64,000 nt of DNA from Mesorhizobium sp. (GTDB lineage: Bacteria; Pseudomonadota; Alphaproteobacteria; Rhizobiales; Rhizobiaceae), in assembly GCA_004017275.1 (NCBI GenBank), contig SAKE01000008.1, forward strand, positions 18,112 through 82,111, read 5' to 3'. The position numbers and the translations under genes are program-made. Of this stretch, positions 44,583 through 54,427 are shown piece by piece (positions within the stretch are counted from its first letter, which is position 1; every line of letters starts with the position of its first letter). The notes under the pieces are model-generated. The model saw only the letters and a program-made list of their open reading frames with translations. It was not told where the DNA came from and searched no databases.

Positions 44583-45938
44583 ATGAGCAACAATCACCGC
44601 GCAGCCGAGATGCAGTTGCACCTGCATTCGCAGACGAATCCGCGCCTTCACGAAACCGAGGGGCCGCTGATGGTTGTAGAGGGCCGCGGCGCAACCGTGG
44701 TCGATGATTCCGGTCGCCGCTATATCGAGGGCATGTCGGGGCTCTGGTGCGCTTCGCTCGGATTCTCCAATGAGCGACTTGCAAACGCCGCATACAATCA
44801 GATGCGCACGCTTGGCGCCTATCACACCGCCAATCATCGTTCGAACGAGCCAGTCGCGGAGTTGCTGAGACTGATCGAGGAGATCTCGCCAATCCCCTCC
44901 TGCAAGATCTATCTGACCAGTACAGGATCCGAAGCGACGGACTCCATGGTCAAGCTGGCCTGGTATTACAACTTCGCGCGAGGCAAGCCGGGAAAGCGTA
45001 AGATCATCAGCCGGCAAAGCGCGTATCACGGCAGCACCGTGATGGCGGCAGCGCTATGCGGATTGCCCAACATGCACCGGGCATTCAACCTGCCGACCGG
45101 GGATATCCTCTATGCAAGGCGGCCCCATCATTTCAGGGAGGCCGAGCCGAACGAATCCATGGCTTCATTTGGTGCGAGGCTTGCCCGCGAACTTGAAGCG
45201 ATGATCCTCGCGGAAGGCGCCGACAATATCGCCGCGATGATTGCCGAACCGGTGATGGGCGCCGGAGGCGTCTTTATCCCTCCAGAGAATTATTTCCCGC
45301 TGATTCAAGAGGTGCTCGCCCGCCACGACATCCTATTGCTGGCCGACGAGATCATCTGCGGCTTTGGCCGCACTGGAAACTGGTTTGGATCCGAAACCTT
45401 CAAGATCAAACCGGACATGGTGTCGATAGCCAAAGGCCTCTCGGCTGGGCATATGCCGATTGCCGGCGTCATAATGTCAGACAGGATATACCAGGCCGTT
45501 GCCGACCAGGCCGCATCGATCGGGGTTTTCGGCCACGGCTTCACCTATTCGGGCCATCCCGTAACGTCCGCCGTCGCGGTCGAGGCGATCAGGATCTATC
45601 AGGAAATCGATATCGTTGGACTGGCACGTAGCGCCGGATCACACCTGCTTGCGTCGCTTCGGCGGAAATTCTCCGATCATGAATTTGTCGGCGACATCCG
45701 TGGTGTAGGCCTCCTCGGCGGAATCGAGATCGTCGCCGATCGGAAGGACAATATTCCGTTCGCACCTGAAGAGCGCATCGGTGCGAAAATCGAGATGGCT
45801 TGCCGGCGGCGCGGTGCGCTCGTCAGGAACATGGGCGACACGATCGCCTTCTGCCCCCCATTCCAGATCAGTGAAGCGGAGACGGAACAGCTGGTGGAGA
45901 TCGTCCATCATGCGCTCGAAGACGTCCTCGGCCGGTAA
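44583..45938 (+). CDS. Class III aminotransferase (omega-amino acid-pyruvate type)
   Basis: A 451-residue PLP enzyme with RYIEGMSGLWCASLGFSNERL, YLTSTGSEATDSMVKLAWYYN, AYHGSTVMAAALCGLP, LLADEIICGFGRTGNWFG (PLP Asp) and the Schiff-base Lys in SIAKGLSAGHMP. The LHLHSQTNP start and LWCASLGF motif fit omega-amino acid-pyruvate or putrescine/GABA-type transaminases, which transfer terminal amino groups to pyruvate. It is the first gene of the plus-strand operon with ABC importer and amidase genes. The substrate would be an amine produced by the amidase or taken up directly. Confidence 0.9.
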   Translation: MSNNHRAAEMQLHLHSQTNPRLHETEGPLMVVEGRGATVVDDSGRRYIEGMSGLWCASLGFSNERLANAAYNQMRTLGAYHTANHRSNEPVAELLRLIEEISPIPSCKIYLTSTGSEATDSMVKLAWYYNFARGKPGKRKIISRQSAYHGSTVMAAALCGLPNMHRAFNLPTGDILYARRPHHFREAEPNESMASFGARLARELEAMILAEGADNIAAMIAEPVMGAGGVFIPPENYFPLIQEVLARHDILLLADEIICGFGRTGNWFGSETFKIKPDMVSIAKGLSAGHMPIAGVIMSDRIYQAVADQAASIGVFGHGFTYSGHPVTSAVAVEAIRIYQEIDIVGLARSAGSHLLASLRRKFSDHEFVGDIRGVGLLGGIEIVADRKDNIPFAPEERIGAKIEMACRRRGALVRNMGDTIAFCPPFQISEAETEQLVEIVHHALEDVLGR

Positions 45939-45988
45939 ATTCAGACAATAAAAACATCACGTTAAGTGCAGAACTGGGGACGACATCG

Positions 45989-47116
45989 ATGCTTCAGCGT
46001 ACCAGCGAGAGCCACACGGACGATACACCTCCGCAGACGGACGTCATCGTTCGCTTCGAGAACGTGTCGAAGACCTATGACCAGGACAAAATCATCATCA
46101 GCGGTCTGACCCTGGACATAGAGCGGGGCGAGTTTCTGACATTGCTTGGTCCATCCGGATCGGGGAAATCGACATCCCTGATGATGTTGGCGGGCTTCGA
46201 GGCTCCGAGTGCCGGTCGGATTTATCTCAACGGACGGCCGATCGAGAATCTTCCGGCCCACAAGCGGAACATCGGAATGGTGTTCCAGAACTACGCGCTC
46301 TTTCCCCACATGACCGTGGCAGAAAACCTCGCCTATCCATTGCGCGTGAGGAGACTGGCGAAGGGTATCATCACCCAGCGCGTAAATCGAGCGCTGGATA
46401 TGGTGCAGATGCGTGACTTCGCTGAAAGGAAACCTGCGCTCCTATCGGGTGGACAGCAGCAGCGCGTCGCGCTGGCGCGCGCCATCGTCTTTCAGCCGGA
46501 ACTCATCCTGATGGACGAACCGTTGGGTGCGCTGGACAAGAGGCTCCGCGAAGACCTGCAGCTCGAAATCAAACACCTGCATCAGGAACTTGGCGTCACC
46601 GTTGTCTATGTGACCCATGACCAGTCCGAAGCGCTCACCATGTCGGACCGCATCGCGATCTTCAACGGCGGGCGCATTGAGCAACTCGACAAGCCAGGCG
46701 CGCTTTACGATGCGCCGCAGACACGCTTCGTGGCCGGCTTCATCGGCGACAACAACGCCATTGAAGGTGAGGTCGTCGCTATCAGAGATGGGTTGGCGAC
46801 GCTCGTCATCGATCACGGGATAAGCATACTGGCGCGCGCCACCAACGGCCTTTCCAAGGGCCAGCGAGCGATCATCTCAATTCGACCCGAGAAGATCTCT
46901 CTCCGCGCCGCGGGAACCAGCTCCGCCGCACAGCTGACCGCCTCCATCCGCGATCGGATCTATCTCGGAGATCATTTTCAGTTTTACGCCCAGACCGATA
47001 CCGGCACCCGGCTGCTGATCAAGCAACTCAACGTTGCCGAGGGGCTCGGCCTGAATCCGGGTGACCGGTGTGAACTCGCCTGGGCCGCCGAAGACTGCAT
47101 CGCCTTTCGCGCATGA
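45989..47116 (+). CDS. ABC transporter ATPase, spermidine/putrescine (PotA) type
   Basis: A 375-residue ATPase: GPSGSGKST (Walker A), QNYALFPHMTVAENLAYPL (Q-loop region), LSGGQQQRVALARAI (signature), LILMDEPLGALD (Walker B), VTHDQSEAL (H-loop), then a TOBE regulatory domain from about residue 270 with SIRPEKISL. This is the PotA/FbpC-type subunit for polyamine, iron or phosphonate importers. The binding protein and two permeases are at 48608-51728, with an amidase gene in between. Confidence 0.93.
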   Translation: MLQRTSESHTDDTPPQTDVIVRFENVSKTYDQDKIIISGLTLDIERGEFLTLLGPSGSGKSTSLMMLAGFEAPSAGRIYLNGRPIENLPAHKRNIGMVFQNYALFPHMTVAENLAYPLRVRRLAKGIITQRVNRALDMVQMRDFAERKPALLSGGQQQRVALARAIVFQPELILMDEPLGALDKRLREDLQLEIKHLHQELGVTVVYVTHDQSEALTMSDRIAIFNGGRIEQLDKPGALYDAPQTRFVAGFIGDNNAIEGEVVAIRDGLATLVIDHGISILARATNGLSKGQRAIISIRPEKISLRAAGTSSAAQLTASIRDRIYLGDHFQFYAQTDTGTRLLIKQLNVAEGLGLNPGDRCELAWAAEDCIAFRA

Positions 47117-47129
47117 GCAGAGGAAAAAA

Positions 47130-48572
47130 ATGCCGAGCAACAATAATCTGATGGAAACAGATCTTGTCGGCCTTGCCGCGCTGGTTGCCGCCAAGGACCT
47201 TACGCCATCTGAACTGGCCGAAACCGCGCAGGCGCGGATCGATGTTGTCAATCCGCTTATCAACGCTGTGATACGCCCGATCGACCCGGCGCAGGATCTT
47301 GCCAATCTGGCGGACTCGAGCGCAACTCCTTTGTCGGGAGTCCCGTTCCTCATCAAGGATCTGACTATCAATTACGCTGGTCTTCCCACCAGCGCTGCCA
47401 GCCCCCTGCTCATCGACAAACCCGTGCCGCACGACAGCGAACTCATGGCGCGCTATCGGAAGTCCGGCCTGGTAACGCTAGGGAAAACCAACACCTGCGA
47501 ATTCGGCACGCTCGGGACGACTGAGCCGAAATTGTTCGGCCCGACACGCAACCCCTGGGACACAAGACGGTCCAGTGGCGGCTCCAGCGGTGGATCGGCG
47601 GCCGCTGTCGCCGCCCGGATGGTACCGGCGGCACACGCCAATGACGGGGCAGGATCCATTCGCATTCCTGCCTCCTGTTGTGGCGTGTTTGGTCTTAAGC
47701 CCAGCAAGGGGCGGATCACCCACGGTCCTGACTTCGGAGAGGGCAGCGTCGCCGGCATCGGAGTAGAACATGCGGTGACCTTGTCGGTCCGGGACAGCGC
47801 GGCGCTACTGGACCTGACAGCTGGCGGAATGCCGGGCGATCCCTACTACGCTCCGGTGCAACGCTCCAGTTTCACCGAGCAGATGAAGCGCCGCCCTCGA
47901 GCCTTGCGCATCGCGTGTGCTGATGCCTCGATGTTTGGAACGTCCGTTGACCCAAGCTGCAAGGAGGCGGTCCACGAGGCGGCGCGTCTGCTGGAAGATC
48001 TTGGTCATCAGGTTGAGTTCAACGCGCCGGATTTCTCATTTGCGGAATATGAGGAGGTGTACCGACGGTTCTGGACGCTGACGGCGACCCGTACACTGTC
48101 CTTGCTTTCGGAGCGCACGGGTATCGCTATCGACAGCGCTGTCGAACGATCCGAGCCCTTCAATCGCTACCTTTTCGAGAAGGGCATCAGAATCACCGCC
48201 GCGCAATATTTGAAGGACATCGTGTTCTTCAACGGTTTCGCGCGCAGAGTTGCCGAGTTTCACAGCCGATATGATCTCTGGCTGACTCCGACCCTGGCCT
48301 CGCCGGCACCGCTTCTCGGTCACTTCGACGCGGGCGTGCATGGAGGAGACGCGGTCATGGACCGTTTCATTGAATTCCTCGCCTTCACGACATTCGCCAA
48401 CATGACCGGACAGCCGGCCATGAGCGTTCCGCTTCACTGGAACGCCGAGGGCCTGCCTGTCGGCACGCAATTCACGGCGCGCTACGGCGAGGAAGGACTG
48501 CTTTTCAACCTGGCGCGACAACTCGAGGAGGCGAGACCGTGGGCCGATAGAAAGCCCGACCTGAAATCGTGA
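47130..48572 (+). CDS. Amidase-signature hydrolase
   Basis: A 480-residue amidase with Lys (VPFLIKDLT), cis-Ser ([14 protein letters not shown]) and the nucleophilic Ser ([12 protein letters not shown]) of the Ser-Ser-Lys triad. A hydrophobic [20 protein letters not shown] closes the core. In sequence style it is near the 6-aminohexanoate cyclic dimer hydrolases and other aliphatic amidases. It would release an amine or an acid from the imported amide. The ATG at 47130 follows GAGGAAAA, 13 bp after the ATPase gene. The true substrate is unknown. Confidence 0.88.
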   Translation: MPSNNNLMETDLVGLAALVAAKDLTPSELAETAQARIDVVNPLINAVIRPIDPAQDLANLADSSATPLSGVPFLIKDLTINYAGLPTSAASPLLIDKPVPHDSELMARYRKSGLVTLGKTNTCEFGTLGTTEPKLFGPTRNPWDTRRSSGGSSGGSAAAVAARMVPAAHANDGAGSIRIPASCCGVFGLKPSKGRITHGPDFGEGSVAGIGVEHAVTLSVRDSAALLDLTAGGMPGDPYYAPVQRSSFTEQMKRRPRALRIACADASMFGTSVDPSCKEAVHEAARLLEDLGHQVEFNAPDFSFAEYEEVYRRFWTLTATRTLSLLSERTGIAIDSAVERSEPFNRYLFEKGIRITAAQYLKDIVFFNGFARRVAEFHSRYDLWLTPTLASPAPLLGHFDAGVHGGDAVMDRFIEFLAFTTFANMTGQPAMSVPLHWNAEGLPVGTQFTARYGEEGLLFNLARQLEEARPWADRKPDLKS

Positions 48573-48607
48573 TCCAACAAAAACATCAAATCAAAGGGAA
48601 CTGAAAC

Positions 48608-49648
48608 ATGCGAACCAACCCGATTTCCACCTTGCTGTCCGCGGCCGCCATCCTGCTCGCCGCTCAGGTTGCCCATGCCAGCGACATAACCCTGGTCGGC
48701 GCCGGCGGCGTGCTGCAGGACGCCGAGCGCGCGGTCTTCTTCGAACCATTCGCCAAGGAGGCCGGCGTTACTTTTTCGGAGGATTCTTACGCCGGCGAGC
48801 AGGCCAAGATCCGTGCCATGGCGCTGTCCAAGAACGTAACCTGGGATGTGGTCCAGCTGGATCACGCCGAGATGATCGTCGGCTGCGACGAGGGCCTCTA
48901 TCAGAAGCTCGATTGGTCCAAGATCGGCAATCCCGAGGATTTCCTGCCCCAGGCGGTACAGCCATGTGGCGTCGGCGCATTCGCATGGTCGTTTATCTTT
49001 GCCTATGATCAGGATCGCATCGCCGACGGCCCGAAGAACTGGGCGGATTTCTGGAACCTGAAGAAGTGGCCAGGCAAGCGCGGCATGAGAGCGTCCGCGC
49101 GCTTGACCCTTGAAGCCGCGCTCCTGGCTGATGGTGTCAAGAACGAGGACCTCTACAAGGTGCTGGCCACTGACGATGGTGTGGCGCGTGCGTTCACGAA
49201 GCTCGACGAGATCAAGTCGCAGATCGTCTGGTGGTCGACCGGCGCTGAGTCCATCGAGCGGCTTGCAGCCGGCGACGTCGCGGTGACGACGGCTTTCAAC
49301 GGTCGCGTTACGACGGCAAACCAGAACGGCCGGCACTTCGCGCTTGTATGGGACGGACAGATGTACGGCCAGGACTATTGGGGCATCGTTTCGGGCTCGC
49401 CCCATAAGGATTTGGCCGAGAAGTTCCTCGCGTTTGCGAGCCAACCGGAAGTCCAGTCGAAGCTTCCCGAGAGGATCGCCTATGGCATCATGAACAAGAA
49501 GGCGATCGCGATGGTCTCTCCGAAGGCCGCGGAGGCCATGCCGACAGCGCCGCAGAACCTGAAGAACGCGATTCCCTTCGACGCTGCTTTCTGGGCGGAA
49601 AATGACGCGGATCTGACGGCCAAGTTCGAAGCCTGGCGTGCGCGGTAA
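48608..49648 (+). CDS. ABC substrate-binding protein, spermidine/putrescine (PotD/PotF) type
   Basis: A 346-residue periplasmic protein with a Sec signal (ISTLLSAAAILLAAQVAHA-S). The mature part follows the polyamine/iron type fold: ITLVGAGGVLQDAERAVFFEPF, WDVVQLDHAEMIVGC, AFAWSFIFAYDQDRI, PKNWADFWNLKKWPGKRGM and SGSPHKDLAEKFLAFASQPE. In PotD proteins several acidic residues and a Trp hold the polyamine amino groups; equivalents are not securely identified here, so the ligand may differ. The gene follows the amidase gene by 35 bp and precedes a GC-rich hairpin. Confidence 0.9.
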   Translation: MRTNPISTLLSAAAILLAAQVAHASDITLVGAGGVLQDAERAVFFEPFAKEAGVTFSEDSYAGEQAKIRAMALSKNVTWDVVQLDHAEMIVGCDEGLYQKLDWSKIGNPEDFLPQAVQPCGVGAFAWSFIFAYDQDRIADGPKNWADFWNLKKWPGKRGMRASARLTLEAALLADGVKNEDLYKVLATDDGVARAFTKLDEIKSQIVWWSTGAESIERLAAGDVAVTTAFNGRVTTANQNGRHFALVWDGQMYGQDYWGIVSGSPHKDLAEKFLAFASQPEVQSKLPERIAYGIMNKKAIAMVSPKAAEAMPTAPQNLKNAIPFDAAFWAENDADLTAKFEAWRAR

Positions 49649-49663
49649 CCGGCAGGTGCCAAG

Positions 49664-49691
49664 GCCCCGGGCTGTCTTCTCCGCCCGGGGC
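49664..49691 (+). terminator. GC hairpin between binding protein and permease genes
   Basis: GCCCCGGGC (49664-49672) and GCCCGGGGC (49683-49691) form a 9-bp stem 15 bp after the binding-protein stop. Hairpins here usually reduce readthrough into permease genes, so that the binding protein is made in excess. No strong T-run follows. Confidence 0.6.
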
Positions 49692-49711
49692 TGGGGTTTC
49701 ATTACGATCGA

Positions 49712-50950
49712 ATGGTTCGACCAATGAATGAGTGTCTTGTACCGGAGCAGGAGCGGCCTATCAGGCGCGCGAAACTGACGACCGCGCCGATCCTGCTGTC
49801 CGCGCCGCTCGTCGTCTTCCTCACCGTTTTCTTTTTCGCGCCGCTTGCGGTCATGCTGAGTTATTCGGTGCGCAACAACGAAGTGCCCTCGGTGCTGCCG
49901 CATCTCAGCAAAGCGATAGCGACGTGGGACGGGCGCGGGCTTCCGCCAGACTCCGTGTTTTCGGCGCTGGCCCTCGACCTGAGGTCGAACAACGATTCCA
50001 TGGCACTCGGGGAAGCAGCGCGGCGGCTGGATTTCGAGGCTCCCGGCTATCGTGCGCTGCTCTTCAAGACTGCGCGTCGATTGCAAGCTGAACAGACCAG
50101 CACCGCTTCGCGGGATGAACTGACCAACATCGATGCCCGCTGGTCGAATCCTCGCTACTGGCTGGCACTGAACCGGGCGACGGCTCGTCTGACGCCAGCG
50201 TTCTTTCTCGCGGCGTTCGACCTCAAGATAGACGATGTCGGGCATATCGTCCGCGTCGAGGACGATCGACGCGTCTATCTCGATACGTTCTTGCGCACAT
50301 TCCAGATCGCCGGCACCGTCACGCTGCTTTGCTTGGTCCTTGGCTATCCAATTGCGTTTGCGATTACTGTCCTGCCCCGTCGACTTGCAGCGGCTTTGAC
50401 GTTCAGCGTCATCCTACCCTTCTGGACATCGTTGCTGGTTCGCACCAGCGCCTGGATCGTGGTCTTGTCGAAGGATGGCGTGGTCAACAGCTTTCTCACT
50501 CGGCTGGGCGTAATCAGCGAACCGCTGCAGCTGATTTTCAACCGCACGGGCCTCTATATCGTGATGGTTCATATTTTGCTGCCCTTCATGGTTCTCCCGA
50601 TCCGCAGCGTCATGAACGGTATTTCACCGAACTACATGAAAGCGTCGGCGTCCCTCGGAGCTCATCCTTGCCTCGGTTTCTTCAAGGTCTATCTGCCCCT
50701 GACTTTGCCGGGCGTGGGCGCTGGCTGCTTGATGACCTTTATCATCGCCATCGGTTACTACATCACTCCCGCGCTTGTTGGTGGAGCAGGCGACAATATG
50801 ATCAGCTTCTTTATCGCCTTCCACACCAACAGCGTCATCAACTGGGGCATGGCCGCGGCCCTCGGCGTGGTTCTGCTGTCAGCCGTGTTGCTTATCTTCG
50901 GCACTTTCGGCCGGCTCCTCGGATTCTCGCGGATAGTGGCTTTGAAATGA
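49712..50950 (+). CDS. ABC transporter permease, PotB type
   Basis: A 412-residue permease, longer than usual because the first periplasmic loop (about residues 65-185) is enlarged. Membrane helices are at about 30-52, 205-228, 240-260, 285-305, 340-362 and 385-405. The EAA-type cytoplasmic loop reads YMKASASLGAHPCLGFFKVYLPLTLPG. This is the standard PotB-like half of polyamine-type importers. The start is uncertain: ATGs at 49712 and 49724 both lack a clear ribosome site. The large loop could help dock a specific binding protein, by inference. Confidence 0.87.
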   Translation: MVRPMNECLVPEQERPIRRAKLTTAPILLSAPLVVFLTVFFFAPLAVMLSYSVRNNEVPSVLPHLSKAIATWDGRGLPPDSVFSALALDLRSNNDSMALGEAARRLDFEAPGYRALLFKTARRLQAEQTSTASRDELTNIDARWSNPRYWLALNRATARLTPAFFLAAFDLKIDDVGHIVRVEDDRRVYLDTFLRTFQIAGTVTLLCLVLGYPIAFAITVLPRRLAAALTFSVILPFWTSLLVRTSAWIVVLSKDGVVNSFLTRLGVISEPLQLIFNRTGLYIVMVHILLPFMVLPIRSVMNGISPNYMKASASLGAHPCLGFFKVYLPLTLPGVGAGCLMTFIIAIGYYITPALVGGAGDNMISFFIAFHTNSVINWGMAAALGVVLLSAVLLIFGTFGRLLGFSRIVALK

Positions 50951-50960
50951 GGAGGTTCCC

Positions 50961-51728
50961 GTGAAAACGAATCGGATCATAACGGCTTACTCCCTCATCA
51001 TGATGCTGTTTCTGCTGGGTCCGCTGCTGGCGTTCCTGCCGATCTCGTTCAGTTCCGCGAGTTTCCTGTCCTACCCACTGCCGGGATATTCGTTGCAATG
51101 GTACGAAAAGGTTCTGCAGCCAACACCCTGGATGTTCGCTCTCAGGAACAGCCTGATCGTCGGCAGTCTCTCCACGGCATTGGCAACGGTGCTGGGTACG
51201 GCTGCCGCCTTCGGCCTTACCCGCAAGAACTTTCGTGGATCGAGCCTCGTGCTGGCGCTGATTGTCTCACCAATGATCGTGCCGGTCATTGTAACAGCGG
51301 TCGGCACGTATTTCATGTTCGCGAAGTTCGGGCTGGTAGCCACCTTCTCAGGACTTGTCATCGCCCACACTGTACTCGGCGTGCCTTTCGTCGTGATCAC
51401 GGTCTCCTCGACCTTGCAGACCTTCGACAATAGGCTGCTGCAAGCAGCCTGCGGCCTTGGCGCATCGCCGATCCACGCGTTCTTCACGATCGTCCTGCCG
51501 ATAATCGCAAACGGTGTCATCGCCGGAGCGATCTTCGCTTTCGTCACGTCTTTCGACGACGTCGTCGTGGCGATCTTTATCGGCGGACCGCAGCAGAAGA
51601 CTTTGCCGCGCCAGATGTTCGAAGGCATCAAGGACAATATCGATCCCTCCATCCTTGCGATGTCGGCGATCCTGCTGCTGGTAACGATCTTGCTGATGGT
51701 CTTTCTGAGTCTGCTTCGCCGCCGCTGA
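50961..51728 (+). CDS. ABC transporter permease, PotC type
   Basis: A 255-residue permease with six helices. It starts at a GTG preceded by GAGGAGG. The EAA-type loop LLQAACGLGASPIHAFFTIVLPIIANGV and FAFVTSFDDVVVAIFIGGPQQKTLP are typical of PotC-like subunits. It pairs with the PotB-type permease 10 bp upstream and completes the importer. Confidence 0.92.
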   Translation: MKTNRIITAYSLIMMLFLLGPLLAFLPISFSSASFLSYPLPGYSLQWYEKVLQPTPWMFALRNSLIVGSLSTALATVLGTAAAFGLTRKNFRGSSLVLALIVSPMIVPVIVTAVGTYFMFAKFGLVATFSGLVIAHTVLGVPFVVITVSSTLQTFDNRLLQAACGLGASPIHAFFTIVLPIIANGVIAGAIFAFVTSFDDVVVAIFIGGPQQKTLPRQMFEGIKDNIDPSILAMSAILLLVTILLMVFLSLLRRR

Positions 51729-51766
51729 CGGATGTTGGGGAGGGAGCCCCTATATTTCGTCGCCAT

Positions 51767-51780
51767 TCTATAACCTATGG
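51767..51780. promoter_or_regulatory. Operator-like TCTATAACCTATGG upstream of GntR gene
   Basis: It shares 10 of 14 positions with the TCTATAAGTTATAA sites at 44503 and 54428. Its place 66 bp upstream of the GntR start is consistent with autoregulation. The match is weaker than that between the other two sites. Confidence 0.5.
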
Positions 51781-51845
51781 ATTGACATTGCCGCTGGTCC
51801 TGGAATGTGCTCCCGAACCAGAAGCAATCAGGAATCGGAGTACCA

Positions 51846-52547
51846 ATGTCCAAGGCTGCATCTATGATTGCCGTGTCGACTTCGCCCGTAACCCGTCTGG
51901 AGCAGGGCAGTCTTTCCGTACGATGCTATGTGGCGCTACGGCAGTCCCTGATGGAAGGCCGATTCCGGCCGGGCGAGCGACTGGTCATGCAGGGCCTGGC
52001 GGAGATGATGGGCGCAAGCGCCACTCCGGTCCGCGAGGCCTGCCTGCGGCTGGTCAGTGAACAGGCGCTTGAACTCAGGTCAGGGCGCTTCGTCACGGTT
52101 CCCGATCTGACAGTCACACGGCTTACCGAGCTGATGACAATAAGGATTGCGCTGGAAGGCCTCGCGGCAGAACTGGCCGCGAGCCGTATCAGCCAGGAGC
52201 GCATAGACGAGCTTCGCAAGATCAATGAGAAATATGTTTCTGCCGAGAAAGTGAAAAATACCGAGGCCGCGATCACGGCGAACAGGCAGTTTCATTTCGG
52301 AGCCTGTGAGGCATCGGGGCTGCGCATGTTGTTTGCTCAGATCGAAACGCTATGGGTCTCGATGGGTCCGATCCACTCGATTTACTATGGCGGTATGCCC
52401 CTGATCCATTTTGGTGGAGAAGAACATATCAATGTCCTGCGAGCTTTTGCCGATCGGGACGGCGTCGCTGCTCGCGAGGCGCTTCAGCGCGATATCAAAT
52501 TGGGTGCCGAGAACATTCTCAGCTTCATCCAACGCAATGGTGCGTGA
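51846..52547 (+). CDS. GntR-family (FCD) regulator of the aminotransferase-transketolase cluster
   Basis: A 233-residue regulator with a GntR winged helix (LRQSLMEGRFRPGERLVMQGLAEMMGASATPVREACLRLVSEQAL) and a C-terminal FCD domain (MTIRIALEGLAAELAASRIS, then RQFHFGACEASG). It sits at the 3' end of the plus-strand operon and faces the split transketolase operon. Three copies of an operator-like sequence in the cluster control regions make it the natural common regulator. The effector should be a pathway intermediate. ATG at 51846 with GGAG upstream is chosen; an ATG at 51864 is an alternative. Confidence 0.9.
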   Translation: MSKAASMIAVSTSPVTRLEQGSLSVRCYVALRQSLMEGRFRPGERLVMQGLAEMMGASATPVREACLRLVSEQALELRSGRFVTVPDLTVTRLTELMTIRIALEGLAAELAASRISQERIDELRKINEKYVSAEKVKNTEAAITANRQFHFGACEASGLRMLFAQIETLWVSMGPIHSIYYGGMPLIHFGGEEHINVLRAFADRDGVAAREALQRDIKLGAENILSFIQRNGA

Positions 52548-52574
52548 CGTCGCCGATGTAATCTTTGGCCTTCG

Positions 52575-52605
52575 AAAATGGGCGCCTCGATCGGCGCCCA
52601 TTTTT
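52575..52605. terminator. Bidirectional Rho-independent terminator
   Basis: AAAATGGGCGCC (52575-52586), a TCGATC loop and GGCGCCCATTTT (52593-52604) give a 12-bp stem flanked by an A-run on the left and a T-run on the right. It lies between the convergent GntR and transketolase genes and can stop transcription from both sides. Confidence 0.93.
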
Positions 52606-52607
52606 GT

Positions 52608-53558
52608 TCAACGAAGCGCTTCGAAGATTTTCGTGGCGGAAATCCCATATTTGTCCATGAGATAGGCAGGGGAGCCGTACTCCACGAAGGCGTCAGGCAG
52701 GCCGATACGCTGCAGTTTCCCGACTATGCCGGCGTCGAACAAGCATTCGGCGACCTGCGTGGCGAGACCGCCCGCTTTCACGTGATTCTCCACCGTCGCC
52801 AGCTGACCGAAAGACTTGGCGAATTCGATCACGGCGGCATGATCGAATGGCTTCAGCGTCGGCACGTGCAGAACAGCCGCGGATTTGCCGGCCTCCCCCA
52901 GCCGGGCCGCGGCTTCCAGTGCATGCGCCGTGGAAATACCGGTGCTGATGATGCCGATGTCTGCACCTTTCCTGACGATCTGCGCCTTTCCTGTCTTGAA
53001 GCTGTAATCTGCGGGTAGGGCTATCGGCACATTGCCGCGTTGAAGCCGGACGTAGACTGTGCCCGGCGTTTCATAGGCAGCATGCACCACTTCCATGATT
53101 TCCGACGCGTCGCAAGGATCGATGACGGTCAGCCCGGGAATTGCCCGCATCAAGGCAGAATCCTCGATCGCCTGATGCGACGCGCCATAGGACGTCGTCA
53201 GCCCAGGCAGCGCACCGAAGATCTTGACGTTGAGATCGCTGTGCGCACAGGCGACCGCGATGAAGTCATAAGCACGTCGCGTGGCGAAGACCCCATAGGT
53301 GGTGACGAAAGGTGTCTTGCCAGTCTTGGCCATTCCGGCAGCTACAGCAATCAGATTCTGTTCGGCCATCCCGACGTTGAAATATCGGTCCGGATAGGCC
53401 GCGGCGAAAGGCATGATATCGGTATATTTTCCAAGATCGGCGGTCAGACCGACGATGTCGTCGTGATCAGAGGCGAGTTTCACCAAGGCGGCGCCGAAGG
53501 GAGCCTGGATGCTACGCTTGCCGCTGTCGGCATCAGCATTCCTGTCTGAATTAAGCAT
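52608..53558 (-). CDS. Split transketolase, C-terminal (pyrimidine-binding) subunit
   Basis: A 316-residue protein: KRSIQAPFGAALVKLA, VGLTADLGKYTDIMPFAAAYPDRYFNVGMAEQNL contains the conserved Glu that activates thiamine pyrophosphate, then TYGVFATRRAYDFI, ATVENHVKAGGLATQVAE in the C-terminal transketolase domain. It starts 8 bp inside the N-subunit gene, so the two chains are made together and assemble into a dimer of dimers. Split transketolases occur in catabolic gene clusters for unusual ketoses and related sugars, here next to aminotransferases. Confidence 0.92.
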   Translation of the reverse strand: MLNSDRNADADSGKRSIQAPFGAALVKLASDHDDIVGLTADLGKYTDIMPFAAAYPDRYFNVGMAEQNLIAVAAGMAKTGKTPFVTTYGVFATRRAYDFIAVACAHSDLNVKIFGALPGLTTSYGASHQAIEDSALMRAIPGLTVIDPCDASEIMEVVHAAYETPGTVYVRLQRGNVPIALPADYSFKTGKAQIVRKGADIGIISTGISTAHALEAAARLGEAGKSAAVLHVPTLKPFDHAAVIEFAKSFGQLATVENHVKAGGLATQVAECLFDAGIVGKLQRIGLPDAFVEYGSPAYLMDKYGISATKIFEALR

Positions 53559-54393
53559 TTTGCTCCTCCAGTTCGCGGACCAGCAGATGCCATTCATTTT
53601 GTTCGACGCGGATAAAGTGCGCCTTTTCACGTGCCTCGAGCGTCGGGAGCCCCTTGCCGGGCTTCGTTCTCAGGATCACTGCCTTGGGAGCCTGATTCAC
53701 GGCGCGAGCCCAGTTCAAGGCGCCGATAATCTGGGCCATGTCGTTGCCATTGATCTCAACAACATCCCAGCCGAATGCTTGCCATTTCTGGGCAATGGGC
53801 TCGATATCCATAACGATCGCGCCATCGGCCTGAATGCCGTTGCAGTCGACCAGGGCAACAAGATTGTCGAGCTTGAAGGCCGAGCCTGACATGGCCGCTT
53901 CCCACGTCGATCCTTCCTGGACCTCTCCGTCCGAGATCTCAACGAAGACGCGCGCGGATCGACCATCGAGCTTGTGGGCCAACGCGATGCCCACTGCAAC
54001 GCCAAGGCCTTGTCCCAGGGAACCGCCGGTCATTTCGACACCGGGCACGGCGTCGAAGGTCGTCATATCTATCTGACCGCCATCGGCGCCGTATGTGGGA
54101 AGGATGGCGGGATCGATGATGCCGATTTCCGCGAAAGCCGCCCAAAGCGCAATTGCGTAATGGCCGGTCGAGACCAGGAATCGATCGCGATCCGGATCGG
54201 TCATGTCCTGTGGGTCGTAACGGAGCTCATGGAAATACATGGCCGCGAACAGCTCGGCGATGCCGAGCCCCTGGCCGAGATAGCCCTGGCCCTTGCCCCG
54301 CGCTTGAACCAGCATGTTCTTTTTGAGCTGAATCGCTCTCTGCTGCAGCAGCGTAATAGCCGCGCCATCAGGTGGTGTTCGATTTCCTGTCAT
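53551..54393 (-). CDS. Split transketolase, N-terminal (thiamine diphosphate-binding) subunit
   Basis: A 280-residue protein with GYLGQGLGIAELFAAMYF, DRFLVSTGHYAIALWAAFAEIG, EMTGGSLGQGLGVAVGIALAHK, and the diphosphate-binding motif region ISDGEVQEGSTWEAAMSGSAFKLDNLVALVDCNGIQ. In the latter the usual GDGE reads SDGE, a substitution that split transketolases often show. It precedes the C-terminal subunit gene in a minus-strand operon preceded by the TCTATAAGTTATAA site. Confidence 0.92.
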   Translation of the reverse strand: MTGNRTPPDGAAITLLQQRAIQLKKNMLVQARGKGQGYLGQGLGIAELFAAMYFHELRYDPQDMTDPDRDRFLVSTGHYAIALWAAFAEIGIIDPAILPTYGADGGQIDMTTFDAVPGVEMTGGSLGQGLGVAVGIALAHKLDGRSARVFVEISDGEVQEGSTWEAAMSGSAFKLDNLVALVDCNGIQADGAIVMDIEPIAQKWQAFGWDVVEINGNDMAQIIGALNWARAVNQAPKAVILRTKPGKGLPTLEAREKAHFIRVEQNEWHLLVRELEEQNA

Positions 54394-54427
54394 TTCATCC
54401 CTCCGGGTTGCAAAGGCGTTCTCGCAT